This document shows positions 9,850 to 21,270 of a stretch of DNA of 64,000 nt, one piece after another (positions within the stretch are counted from its first letter, which is position 1; each line of letters begins with the position of its first letter). The position numbers and the translations under genes are program-made. The notes below the pieces were generated by a model, which saw only the letters and a list, made by a program, of their open reading frames with translations, was not told where the DNA came from and ran no database searches. Origin of the DNA: Kappaphycus alvarezii (lineage: Eukaryota > Rhodophyta > Florideophyceae > Gigartinales > Solieriaceae); the NCBI GenBank assembly GCA_002205965.3, contig NADL03000471.1:992001-1056000 (forward strand). The letters are read 5' to 3'.

Positions 9850-10325
9850 TCGCAAATCGCCGCTCCGACTTCCTTGTTGAACACAGCCTCCACGTCCATC
9901 GTTCACCGCCGGACAAGCCAATCGCGTACGACATTACGGCACGCTCTACGTATGCCTCTGCCACGATCCGACATGCCGCCGAGAGGGCTTCTGGCGCTGC
10001 TGAGCTCACTGATGCATCTGAACTCAAGACTCTCCAGGAGAGGATGCGTAACTCACTCCTCCTTCCCCAGGATCTAGATCGATCCATCCCTCCACGTCCA
10101 CTGGCATTTCCTCCCGGTCGCATTTCACACAGTTGGCGCGATCCCTACGCGCATTTGACAACCAAGCCAAACGGATCTCGTTTCGCTCTGCCTGTCGTTA
10201 ATCTGTCGTCAGGCACATCTGCTGCAACGGATAAGTTTCGCTATCTGGTCCAATGTCGCTTGAGCCCTCATCTCTCTCAAGCCGTCTCACGGCAAGGGTT
10301 CGTCTTCAACACGGGCAACCCGTAA
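9850..10325 (+). pseudogene. Probable C-terminal remnant of the LINE protein
   Basis: Three plus-strand frames carry readable, proline- and serine-rich protein. The last (10044-10325) contains PQDLDRSIPPRPLAFPPGR, RDPYAHLTT and FRYLVQCRLSPHLSQAV. The last phrase resembles the conserved Arg/Leu-rich stretch before the C-terminal zinc-binding region of many LINE proteins. The region just after it (10390-10600) resembles 21585-21760. No cysteine/histidine finger is intact. The assignment rests mainly on neighbourhood. Confidence 0.35.
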
Positions 10326-10830
10326 TCCCTCGTGTGATTCGGTAAGGCGACTACCCCAGCTCAATGACATATAAAGACAAAGCTCGCAATATCCAAGTAG
10401 CAAGCGAGTCTCCAATACAAAACAAAGTTGCTCTTTCGAGATCAGTGCGTTGTCGCCATTGCGACCTGGGGTATCCGTCTTAATGGTAATTTCGAGTAGC
10501 TGTGCTATGGCAGACAGTATATGGCTGTCCTATTGCAGACCGGACAGCTAGTCCTCACCATCTACAGCCACGCCAGGAGCTGGTCTTACCTCAGAAATGA
10601 ACAGGTTTTTACTATTAAAAGACGGCGGGTGAGATATTCTTTCCTCCGCGACTATCCTCTTCGTAGAGGATTTCCTCCCACGCACCGCGGAGAAGCTTCA
10701 TACAGTAGTTGGAGTTATCCGAACTAGAATCTATCGGCGCGTTAATTACAAGATCTGTTTGTCTCTGGCGGACGCTATCGTAAAGCAAACCTGTGCACGT
10801 GGTGTGGCCGACGTGGACCACCCGGTTAGC

Positions 10831-12090
10831 ACTTAGCTAGCTAAATAGTCGGTTCCTGCACCGGACCCTTGATAGTAGTGGCGTAAAGTTCGTCCACGAT
10901 GGTATGGATCATCCAGTTGGATCTCAACCTTAATAGTCGGTCAGTCAGTGTACACTCGAAATGACAAATGAGTAAAATACTGTTGTTAGTCCAATGTCGC
11001 TGCTGCTCTCAATCGGCTCATGGGGTGGAGGTCAAGTACAGTACAGTACATTACAACTTCACTCCGAAGTTGCTTTGCATCCGAAGTTGCAAAGCATGGA
11101 CCAGGACTACTGTACTTTCTAGCAGTGATGCCGCATTGGTCTCGGGGGCTATGTCAGGGGCACTTTATATAGCAAGTCCTTGAGAAGGCGATACTAAGTG
11201 CGCCTTGCATCAAAGAATGATCCATCCCCTGCCCTACGACAACGATAGTTCTCCAAAAAACTCATATATTTATGTGCAAATCCACACAAAGAAAAAGGAA
11301 ATGAAGGACGTAGGAATAGTCTTCAGATGTGCCCGTATCGCCAATAGTCTCGCCCAAAGAAGAAACCTGAGGAATCTAGCTTACAAAAGAAGAGAAAATT
11401 GTCCGAGGCGAATGGTTCTGGCAGAAACTTTTGCTCAATGAAATGGTGGGATAGAATGAAGTGTTTCGAGAGCACCGATGCATTGTTTTTGAAAACCGAA
11501 GTTGCTTGAGTATTGGTCCCGAGCCAGTCGTGTCGTCGAGCGCATTTGAATGGATTACTGGAGTCAAACTCAAAAAAGTATTATTTCAATGAAAAACAGT
11601 ATGCAAAAGCTTCTTGCAACAAACTTTTGGTTTTTCACGGAACATGCAGGAACGAGTGAAGCATAATCCATATGCAAAAGCTTTAAATGATAGAAAAGAG
11701 CTGCATCGTCCAAATATTGCAGCACAACGGGATTGTGTAATATAATTTCCTGAGAGGCTCACAGAAATTGTGGGAACCTGGCCTTTATTTTTTGCGGGCG
11801 CATACTGTATCTACGACAGTATGGACAGGCTGTAATGTCCAGTTCCACGTGTAGTTGCCACGTTTAAGTCCCACGTGTAAGGTCGATCGCAATTACTTTT
11901 TCCCCTTAAATTATCCCTTTATTTTAGTAATTACTGTAAGATTACTTAGCTGACAGGGCCACAGTAGGTGCCACCGTTACTACTTAGGCCCTTCGGCCTT
12001 GGGAGCCCTACCAGTAAGAATGAGGAACGAAGATTAACAACAGAACCCTTTTCCAATTCCCTGACCAGCACCACCGAAGACCGGAGTAGT
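10831..12090. other. Unassigned DNA with a repeat shared with 40.5 kb and 46.5 kb
   Basis: No supported gene. 10795-10885 (TGCACGTGG ... TTAGCTAGC ... AGTCGG ... GCGTAAAGTT) is a diverged relative of 40522-40610. A short plus frame at 11205-11441 is Lys/Arg-rich and unrecognised. Confidence 0.35.
11071..11096. repeat. 9-bp inverted repeat inside a short direct repeat
   Basis: TGCTTTGCA (11071-11079) pairs with TGCAAAGCA (11088-11096) across 8 nt. CCGAAGTTGC also occurs twice as a direct repeat at 11064 and 11081. Confidence 0.7.
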
Positions 12091-12094
12091 CTCA

Positions 12095-12149
12095 GTGTAG
12101 TTTTTCTAGGTTTTGCCTAGTTGTGTGACTAGGAAACCTAGCTCTACAC
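12095..12149. repeat. Nested 55-bp hairpin in a CCTAG-rich segment
   Basis: Three nested arm pairs are seen. GTGTAG (12095) pairs with CTACAC (12144). CTAGGTTT (12106) pairs with AAACCTAG (12134-12141). CCTAGT pairs with ACTAGG inside. CCTAG or CTAGG occurs about eight times between 12106 and 12365. A smaller hairpin AGGCC-CTTC-GGCCT lies upstream near 11986. Confidence 0.75.
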
Positions 12150-14300
12150 GGGATCACTACGGCTGAAAACCCCCTAGCGTGAGTCCGGAATACGCGGCGC
12201 TACTCGTGTCCGTAGTAGAGACAGTGACCGTAGTAGTCACCTTTACTAAACCCTTCGGGCGTTTCTCTGGGTACGACCGCCCACTCTAACTAACCATTTA
12301 TCCCCCTTTCCTTCTTTGAGTACCACTCCAGTTATTCCTAGAGGACCCTAGGACATCCTCCTAGTCCTTACGAGAGCGATCTACGGCTGCTCTTCCCTGC
12401 TACTACTGCAGCGGTCTACCCCAGCTAGACTAGTCTCCCGAAGAAGCTTTGCTCCTGAAATCCCGCATGGTGAGTGGAATTTTGAGACCATTCTACTACA
12501 GAAATCACTGCAAATAACAGGCTAAATTGGGATGCATTTGACCTCCCATACTTTCAGGAAGTGAGAGTATACGAGATGTTTGTTGAAAAACACAAACTTC
12601 TTTACCATCATCAGCCACTGTCAGAAAGCTGTTTCTGTAATATTTAGAGCAACATTTACCCCTCGATAAAAGTTCGAAAAAGTACATCGCTTCTCTAAGT
12701 GTGAAGAACATGAAACACTCCGTGATGCTTTTGCAAAAGCAGGGAAAGATAAAAAATTAACATGTCAACTGAAACGGCGAAGCTTATCTCATGTTTCCAT
12801 GCTGACGAAAGAAAGGAGTGAGCATCAAAAGAAATTTGAGTGATCAGCATTGTAACGAGGGATTTTTTGCTCGTTCATAGTGGATGTAGCTAGTCAGTCT
12901 GGATTTCAGTTACCACACTTTTCTTTCCACAAAAAAGCAAACAATGGACATAGTCTCAAAATCAAACTCATTAGAGTATTGGAAAATGGTGCTAGAAAAG
13001 CTCTCTCTTAATACACAATGACAGATCAGTTTGAAATTGGGTCTAATCATGCAATAGAAGATCTTCACCGGCCATTAGCCTTGAAAAGTTCCGAATACAC
13101 ACCTCTAGAGTTTTTTACCTCCAGGTTGATAATTGTAGTAGGAAAAATAAGAATAGTTATATGTTCTGTTACTTTGAGTCTCTTGTCGCTTAGGGTGTTT
13201 TCTTGTAGTTTTTCGCCTCATTTCTGTCACTTGGTCGCACTCATGAGGATATTGACCAAACCTTCAGTTGTACGTCAACCAGACTACGTATCAATGACTC
13301 AATTACTATGTCAGATCTAATGGAGCAATTACGATAGTTCTACAGCCCACAAATGTCCGCAACTCGGATGCTTCACATCGCGAACTTTTCCGGGCTCTGC
13401 ATAAGGAAGAATTCATTGCGAAGATTATTTCACTCTCTAAATACCAATACTTTTGCTTCTACAGTTCAAATGCAAATAATAAATGAGAGAGAGACCCCTA
13501 TCGAACAGGATGCTCAGTAAGTGCTGGGTGCAACGATGATTGGATACTTATGAATGGAGTCCATGGCGACACGCAGTCTGTTTTTCTTCAAAAAACACCT
13601 AATGCTTGTAGTACGCCACCAACTAGACTTACTAGTCCTCCAGGAAAGCACAAGGTGGTTGAAGCCTCGAATCAGAAGAGATTAGTATTGACAGCGCGAG
13701 GAAAATGGCTGAACCCCATATCCTTATTAATGAAGATTACAAGAACCAGCAGGAGTGAAACTGAACGAGATCAATTCACGTAAAGTGTGGAAGTAGAAAA
13801 AAGTGATTTTGAGTACAACCTTAACGACTTTGTAGCAGTTCGAGGAGAAAGCTTTACACTGGAATTGCCCTTCTGGATTGGTAATATTATTGGCATACTA
13901 GAAACCCTAGAACGAGTTGCTTACAGGCTATGAGTTCACTGGTTTGACATATACAACGGGGCAGATTCCTTCACTGTAAAGTACGCACCTTTCCGTTTAC
14001 ATCAATCCAAGGAGGCTTGGGTAGAATGAATCCATGCTGACATTGTTTCAACGACATTTAATAGACTTACTTAATCAAAATTGATTTCTGAAAGGATTGG
14101 GATCAGGATTAGGAGAGCGCTTGCTATACATTAAATTGCATGGTCATATATATCGAAGCCTGTGTAAGACTACATGACCTTTTGTTGGGCACTTTTCCAA
14201 AAATTAGTCCTAATTTTGATCTTTTTGTCTAAACATAAGTGACATCTCCACAATTTAAATCGCTCTCATGGGCCTAGTAAAATAAATAAGGCTCAGTTTC
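12150..14300. other. Unassigned, probably decayed element
   Basis: There are several short plus-strand readings with natural-looking amino-acid use, for example an open run at about 13297-13484 containing SNGAITIVLQPTNVRNSDASH. They are broken by many stops and match no family I recognise. Frames at 13018-13320 and 13550-13783 are similarly uninformative. Confidence 0.3.
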
Positions 14301-16780
14301 GCTTCATTGTAATTTAAAGTGTACTGGAGGCTGATACCGCGGTTTCAAAGTATTGCGATAACAACTTCGTTTTAACCACCACATTCCAACAATTAAAATT
14401 CCATTTAAGCAAGCACAGTCCAAAAAAAATATTTACCTGCCTTCTTTGCAAGACACCTGTACATCCAAAAATCAGGCATCGCCGTCCAGTGCATCGAAAA
14501 AACAAAAGCTTTGCTAGTGATTTCAGCCGATTTTTGACTCTCAGTAATGCAACAAGCAGAAGGGCTTTCTACACAGAACTTAAAATTCACCCTCCTTACT
14601 GTAGTGCAATGCGCGGTGCGCCGTTCTTCTCGTCTAGGAACGGAACACCGTCAGACAATGAGAAACCCAACAAACACACACCAAGACCCACAGGGTGTTC
14701 GCTGTCACTCTTTCTCTTTAAGCACCCTGCGATGCAGTAGCACATCTCGCCGATAGCGAGGAGAAATGGAGTTGGAAGAGCGGGGGTAATTCCTTGGACG
14801 GCTGGACGGTATACTTGTCCTCCGGGTTGTAAGGCCGGGCCGTGGTCCGCGGAATGCTAGAACCTTGGTAAGCATCGATTCCAAAGAATAGTATACACCA
14901 GGGGTGTAATACTTGGACAAAGAAGATGTAGTATTGGGTCAGCTGTGCTGAATATCTCCTTTGGAGATAAGGATGTTGTCACCAACGACAACCTTGAAGT
15001 TCCTATTTGTATATAGACGCCGGAGTCCGGGGCGCCAAGCGTGAGTAAATATCACAAACAAACAACAAAAGGAGTATTGTAATGTTGGATAGAGAGGGAT
15101 GGGGCAATAGAAAGGGGGACCCGGGCGGATAAACGTGGCTATAGCCAAAGTTGCCGTTGGCAAGGTTTCTGCAAAGGCGGAAGTTGGGAGTCAAGTTCAG
15201 AGCCAGCACCGGGGTGGCTGTTTAATCTGGGGCCCTAGTGGCCAGGTAGGTATAAATACTAGTTAGGTAGGTTAGGGTTATCTACGACGGCGGGGTGAGT
15301 GAAGTTAGGGAGATCCAAGTTAGAGATAAGAAAACTCGACACTTGGCCCAATAGTTACCTTTCACTTGCGAAAATATCAGGTCCAATTTGGGGGCCGAGT
15401 GGTCCAGATGGCAAGCCCTCAAGCCCCATCGGGTGAATATACAGTACCGAAAATAATAGTGGGTGACAAAAGAAAATTGCCCTTACTGTACTTTCCAGTA
15501 CAGTGACCGCTGGTTAGCAGTGAATCAGATCAAAAAAAGATCACCAAAATTAGCTCTGCCGATGGCAGTACAGTGTGAGTGCCTATTGCACTACACTTAC
15601 AAACAAAATCGCGATGCTGACATAGATTTTTTCTCGCACAATAGAAAAATTAAGCTGTCAGCTGTAATGTGGATTGTTCAACTATTCTCACAAAATCATC
15701 GCTGATCAGGTGTAATGATGGTGTAATTCGGCAAAAATTTTACGAAGCTTTCTTCATATGTTTAAAAACCCCGGGGTTAGCACCCGGAGTATTCTCCTCT
15801 TTCGAGGCACCAATCAGACCACATTGACCCCGACAAGACCCAGTGAGGGAACTCTGAACCCATCTCTCTCCGATCAGACTGTTGGTACGTGTGATTGGTC
15901 AGGGGACCTTGGTTGATTGGAGAGAAAGTTCTATATTTGACCCCAAATGTATTACGATTCCGGCGGTGAACCCACTTCCGAACGTGTAAATGGACACCAT
16001 AGAAACTATTTGCTGTAAATGAATTAAGTTCGGTTAGCTAGACCGGGAATAGTATTGATGCCGGCTATAACACGTGGTGCTTTGGATCGAACACCATGAA
16101 GTAGGGGTAAGTGATTTCTTGCAGAACGATGAAAAATATGAGGTGAAGATCATGGATTCGAGACGTTGGATATAGTAGGTGCTGTATAATCATAATCATA
16201 ATCAACAGCGTCAACGTCAGTCAAAACCCGTTTGGTGAAGTTCAGAACAGCAGGATTCTATTCCCTAAACGTTTATAGTAGAATGGCAATGAAGTGATGC
16301 CCAGGGCCCTTCGCCTGGATTATTTCGGTAAAAAGAGCGTCACTGTCAATTTGAGACAGAGGGGGAGGCAGTTGGGGCGCTGTTGAAGGATTAGTGGAGA
16401 CAATGGCAGTCATTTTCAGAAAATTGTGGGCAAAGGGTCAACGGAGCGTAGCTATATTCCCCCAAGAATCTAGAAGACCCCATTTTATAGCCATTACTGT
16501 GGCTCTTGGGTATTACATGTGGGTTCTAACTCACTTAAAAACATAGTAGTTTAGAGAATAGGTACTGATAACGTGTAACTACTAAAAGAACTAGCACAAA
16601 GACCTGTAGCGTGCCGATACGTCAAATAAAGTAGTTATGCGTAAGTAGAAGAAGAATTAGGTATAAAATACCGTAGGATTAACACAAATTCATAGAACTA
16701 CATTCCTATCCAAGTTCTCTGTTACACTACTGTGTAATACAGAACTGGAATAACGACAGCGAACAAGTCTCTATTACATA
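14301..16780. other. No gene seen
   Basis: Only short frames occur. A small hairpin ATCTCC-TTT-GGAGAT lies near 14951. Tetra/octamer words TACTGTAC/CAGTACAG recur at 15430-15575. The stretch could include an old LTR ending near 16780. Confidence 0.3.
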
Positions 16781-16781
16781 T

Positions 16782-16793
16782 TGGTAACAGAGC
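16782..16793 (+). other. Primer-binding-site-like motif
   Basis: TGGTAACAGAGC differs at one position from the common copia primer-binding site TGGTATCAGAGC (initiator-Met tRNA complement). The upstream DNA ends in ATTACATA. No copia gag is seen downstream, so this may be an LTR remnant or chance. Confidence 0.3.
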
Positions 16794-16859
16794 TGTTAAG
16801 ACATTGTTACACAAAGCGGGCATTGTTAAAGGTATTCAGCGGACATCGCGCTTCAAAGG

Positions 16860-17690
16860 GGAGGCAGGCAGGGTCAAGTGATGGATGACTGTGTCCTAGT
16901 TCTCTCCAAGCGCCTTGATGCCAGGTTGAACTGCATGCCCGTCTTGTGGGGGCTCGAGGACAGCGTGACGGGCAGCTTTGGGGAGGTCTGCGGCAAACAA
17001 CCGTGTCTGCGAATCATACTGCAACTCACGGGTGGACCCATGGGCCCAGCAAAGCGGGAGAACACCATACTGATCGATAGGAGTCGTGCATCCCCCCTTG
17101 TGTCGTTATGAGGCGGGGGGAAACAGTGAAACCCCGTAGTAGAGCTGCAACGACGTTTTGTAACTGTGGTCCGAGAAAAATACCCAAACCCGGAGGCCGT
17201 TGACATGAAAGCCGCGAAAGCCTGTCCTTGCAACAATCTACTCACAAAGAGGCTTGCAATGCCTCAGTACTCTCATCTCTCTTCGGCATAACATCAAAAG
17301 GCTTTTCCTTAACTGCGCGGGCAACTTGCCTGCCCAAACCGCTGCATTGAGTCAATAGTGGTGAACTGGATAACCTTCTCCGGTGATATTTGTGTCTTCC
17401 ACTCGTCTCGGGCCCGAACTGCGGATTTATAAGATTGGAGAGCAGCGGCCGGTACCATAGGGAGAAGGGTAGAGCACAAAGGACGCGTGAGGGGCACGGC
17501 GGAAAGGAACGCAGCAGTCGCGGTGAGCTTCGCGGAGCGGAGCCAGATGCCGAAAAACGACTTGAGCCGGCCGAAGAGCGCCATAGGGAGTTGTAGTTCG
17601 CGGAAAGTGTTGTCGTTCAGACCCCCGCCTATCAACCCTCGGAGGATAGCTTTAACAGCGGTACCAAATTCCGCAGCTTTCTCAGAAGTG
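16860..17690 (-). pseudogene. LINE-type protein C-terminal fragment
   Basis: Minus-strand readings in several frames fit the region after the RT domain of non-LTR elements. The first (from 17690) is EFGTAVKAILRGLIGG ... RELQLPMALFGRLKSFFG ... RARDEWKTQISPEK. The second (about 17245-16874) includes DQYGVLPLCWAHGSTREL and QYDSQTRLFAADLPKAARHAV. The latter resembles the conserved dxxGxHxLxCxxGGxxxxRHDxxRxxLA block, here lacking most of its Cys and His residues. It is broken by shifts and has lost its RT domain. Similarity is by eye. I am fairly sure it is element-derived, less sure which LINE clade. Confidence 0.45.
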
Positions 17691-17840
17691 GAATGAGGGG
17701 TTTATTTACTGCAAGTAATGCACAGGTTACCAGTCTTATGAATTTGCATTCAGACTATGGCAAGATCTACAATACAAATAATTGAGCATGCCCACCAATT
17801 ACAAAGTAGCTGACAGCCCTGTCAACAAGCCAGCTGCGTT

Positions 17841-18312
17841 GGAGGTGCCCTTCAAAGCGGCTTGTCCTTGAAGGAGAATTAGAACGGGCCCCACTCTGGA
17901 GTATGGCGCCACCGGTGGTACCGATTAAATTGATATGACTTTCGTGAACCCGCTGGTCCCTTCTCATCTCAGAATGAGAATTTTTAACCCCCTTACGAGC
18001 TTGAACGCAGCCCGCGCGGACAAGCTACGAAAATACCAGCGGTTTATAGCCAGTTTACCCGGCAGGAACGGACTCGGGTCCGTTCCTATCTCGACGCTCC
18101 GGGGTGACATACCGATGCGTTCCGTCACATCAAGAAAAAGTTTATGGCATCAGTATAACGGGTGTCCGCTGCAGGATCCGACTATAGTGCTCGCTAAGAG
18201 CTAACCGTGTGGTCCAGAAGGTGGCTCGATCGGTCCCCAACCGAGCCTTGGACCGGTACTCCAGGGTGAGGCCATTCTCCTTCAAGGACACGCCGCGCTG
18301 ATGGTCACCTCC
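17841..18312. repeat. Foldback repeat, arms about 60 bp
   Basis: The left arm 17841-17903 (GGAGGTGCCC ... GTCCTTGAAGGAGAAT ... GGAGTA) is the approximate reverse complement of 18257-18312 (TACTCC ... ATTCTCCTTCAAGGAC ... CACCTCC). A core of about 15 bp is exact. The roughly 350-bp spacer holds an 89-codon plus frame (17935-18204) that I do not recognise. It may be a MITE, a foldback element or two inverted repeat copies. Confidence 0.65.
18064..18087. repeat. Perfect 10-bp stem with TCGG loop
   Basis: AGGAACGGAC, loop TCGG, GTCCGTTCCT, inside the spacer of the foldback repeat. Confidence 0.85.
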
Positions 18313-18319
18313 CACACAG

Positions 18320-19420
18320 CCTGCTAGTCGACCAGACTACCAGGCACTTCCTAGTTCGTAGACACGCTCAAGTACTTGTGTTGTACATAGTTCCTGCCAG
18401 TGGTTTGAATACAAGTTCATACTGTAGGACTGTCAGCATCCCCATTTTCCATAGACCGACCCATACCCACCCATTGAAGTAAAGCACCCCATTTGACCCG
18501 ATTTACAAGTATGCTATGGTAACTAGGCCTCGCCTCCTTGATCTCTCGCTCAACCCCATTTACGTACACAATTTACCCCACTTTTCAATAAAAACCCCAT
18601 TTACTCCCTGGAGTATTGTGTACAGTACAGTATAGTACTGTACAGTACTACATATGTACATATGTATGTATACTGAAATGGATACTGCATCGTTAGACGA
18701 CCGAATGATAATTTACTGTAGAGTAATGTACAGCTACCGTAGGGCGTTGATGGACCCTTCTGCGAATCGTACCAGTGTCTGTCAACCACCGATGGCGAAG
18801 AATCTGAGGTCCAAATCTCAGCCACTACTGCCAACCGCCCCCGCCATCCCCAGGCGCCATTCCATCAACCACCTCCGACGATTTCACCTATTCCAGGCCG
18901 ACCTCCAGGAATAACATTTTAAACTCGGTCGATATATAGAGTACATAAGCCCTGTCCAGCGCTTGGATCCGTTTCTGTCCTCCCATTGGCAATAGGGCCC
19001 TTCGAACCCCCAGCCCCTCTCTTCCACTATCACATTCGTCCTCGCGCTTCCACTGGGGCTACCTAACATTGCATCGCATGACGACAAAGAGCTGTCTCAA
19101 GTAAATTTGTGACCCTCTACATGGCTCGCATTGAATTAGGTTTCCCGCTGTGAATAAAATTTAACTCTCGAATGGGACGCGCACCGGGGCCCTCGGACGG
19201 CATCGCCGTTCCGTTCCACATTAGAGGCAGTTTACTGCTTTCCGGAACGACATCATAAAACGGACCACTGTGCAACGCCCCATTGCTTTGTTGAGAAGTT
19301 GAACTACGGGTGGCGTTGATACCAGCGGCACGCGGATGGGGGATACCTGATTGGTGCACCGCGCCATTTTGTCACAGTTGCGCTGTACGAAAAGGGAATC
19401 AGTGGCTCCCTGCACATAAG
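18320..19420. other. No gene seen
   Basis: Short frames occur on both strands without motifs. The segment contains the GTACAGTAC cluster described separately. Confidence 0.35.
18604..18665. repeat. TACAGTAC/GTACTGTAC-rich cluster
   Basis: GTGTACAGTACAGTA, then TAGTACTGTACAGTACTAC, then CATATGTACATATGTATG. Alternating self-complementary words can form several overlapping small hairpins. Confidence 0.7.
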
Positions 19421-19424
19421 GGGA

Positions 19425-19570
19425 TGCCTGATCAGCAACATCGTGCAGTATCATCCTTAATGAGCGAATTTATGTAGCTCTGATCAGCGACATTATGACC
19501 GACCTTAATCAGCAACGATGTGAAGTAAAGTGCGCTTTGATGGGCGAAATTGTGATCAGTCGTAATCAGC
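19425..19570 (+). repeat. Diverged short tandem units (TGATCAGC-type)
   Basis: TGATCAGCAACATCGTG, TGATCAGCGACATTATG, AATCAGCAACGATGTG and AATCAGCCAC recur every 30-60 bp. GAGCGAATTTATG and GGGCGAAATTGTG sit between them. The last unit resembles 7677-7710. Confidence 0.55.
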
Positions 19571-20880
19571 CACTGCTACACACATTGAATGCTACAAAAT
19601 GTTTCATTGCCAGAACATTCGTTTAATTTTCAGGTGAAACAGTTTCATGGTGCTTTTAAAATTTTCCTCTAACTTTTTGCTAAACTTCTGCCATATCCTC
19701 ACTTTGTATTAGCACTCTGCTGTTAAACAGACTTCACCACTGTATGGCCTCTGTACAGCAGTGAACCACTCTGCAACGTACAATGCGCACCGCACTGCGC
19801 ACAAACTCACACTGTCAACTAACGGTTTCAACAATGGTCAACCGAGCTTGTGTCTAAAACTCAATGGTTTATTCCCCACCACAGTTTGCCTTTCATGTCA
19901 TCGATTCGATCCACGTTTTAAATCCCGCAACTGTTACAGTTTCCTCCATCCACTCTCCCCCGTTCGCCTCCCTCCCGCCTTTATCCCACGAAGGCTCCTT
20001 ATCCACTGGGATGCTAATAAAATCTTCCACCCATCAACTGGATTCTCGTATTGTATGTACTGTACCGTGCTCTGGAGAAAAAGAGATTTTATTCCAAACA
20101 GTTCAGTTCAGGGGGGAGTAAGAATGACCTACGCCTGGAGGTTACCTAGTAGGGCATGAGCGCAGTTTTCGGTGAATCAGCTTAACCGCAGTGTATTGTC
20201 GAACAAACGTCGACAAACGTGCCTTGATATTCCGATTTTCAGAGCGGGGGCTTCCCTCGATGATCGGCTGTAAAGTGGGGAAATATGGGGTGATTTAATA
20301 TTTGAAAGATACTGGTCGGTTGTGGCCCGGAATATCCTACAGGGTGACCAGTCATACCTCATAAATATCCCTAAAAAGCCGGCTCAAGGCCGCCCAGCAG
20401 ACAAGCTGTAACGTTGTTAATTTCATCAAGTCCGGTTGATCCGATTTGTCCGTAGATATCGATGGCGATAGGTAAACGGTCAATAACTTTGGAACAACAC
20501 GGTATCGCGTAGTGTTCCTTTTTCCGCCGCTCGGCCCGGGTCAGTGCTGAGAGACCTGCATCTGCCTGGTTGCGATATGGCGCGGAGTGACGGCTGACAA
20601 TGGTCACATCTAGTCCCTGGGGCGCGAGTAAAGGGTCAGCGATGAAGGGTCTAGTACTCTGAACAATTTCCTACTAGCCCTATTGCGAAATTCTGGAGCC
20701 AAAAAATTAGTGTCTCTTAACAAATCATGTGGGACACACTTCACAGTTCAATCATGGACAAAGTCGCCGTCAATGGCATGGCAGCGAGGGCAGCACTTGC
20801 GGTACTGCCAGATTATTCATAATTTAGCTCAGCTGTCTTTGGATTAGCGCTGATGAATTTCATTTTCTTAAAGATAAAAT

Positions 20881-21270
20881 ATGGACCCAGGTAGCGTAGA
20901 ATTCGACTTGACATACATTTCTACAGATCTTCAGAAAACTATCACAGAATACATCCTTCGTGCGAGGACTCCCAAATCGGCGCAGGCCGAAACCTTCCGA
21001 GTCAAATGCCCCAAATGCCCAAATCAGACTGCACTCTGCGCCCTTAAATGGTACGGTAAGATGATGAACATCTAGACCCGTCCAGGAGCAAGCTACCGTA
21101 GGCTTAAGCTACTCAGACATACGCAGCATGCCTTACGGCTGGCCTCACAACCGCCTGGTGAGATCGTCCCGCCTGACTCTGCCTCCTTTTCGGACTCGCC
21201 CATACACCGACCTGCCCCCCTAGTCTTGGAAAATAGTCGTCCTACATCTCTAAACAATAAAGTACCCTAA
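20881..21270 (+). pseudogene. Small CxxC protein fragment with one stop
   Basis: The frame starts ATG 20881 (MDPGSVEFDLTYISTDLQ) and reads VKCPKCPNQTALCALKW. It stops at TAG 21073-21075, then continues in the same frame as SYRRLKLLRHTQHALRLA and a Pro/Ser-rich tail to 21270. The CPKCPN...C spacing followed by a distant H-x3-H looks like a zinc finger of about 125 codons. The DNA downstream (21585-21760) resembles the LINE tail at 10400-10600, so this may be part of a LINE-type element. I do not recognise the family. Confidence 0.4.

Larger units (their letters stand above)
8040..10830 (+). mobile_element. Non-LTR (LINE-type) retrotransposon relic
   Basis: A LINE-type reverse transcriptase N-terminal half is legible at 8760-9239. 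After it, scattered frames look like the degraded C-terminal half of the same protein. No LTRs, integrase or tyrosine recombinase are present. The boundaries are approximate: the 5' side blends into A+T-rich DNA near 8040. The 3' side is set by similarity of 10400-10600 to 21585-21760. No poly(A) tail or target-site duplication was seen. Confidence 0.6.

Noticed and set aside
16741..16793. Complete copia LTR ending before the TGGTAACAGAGC motif
   Set aside because: No second LTR copy and no gag downstream were found; only the primer-site-like motif is reported.
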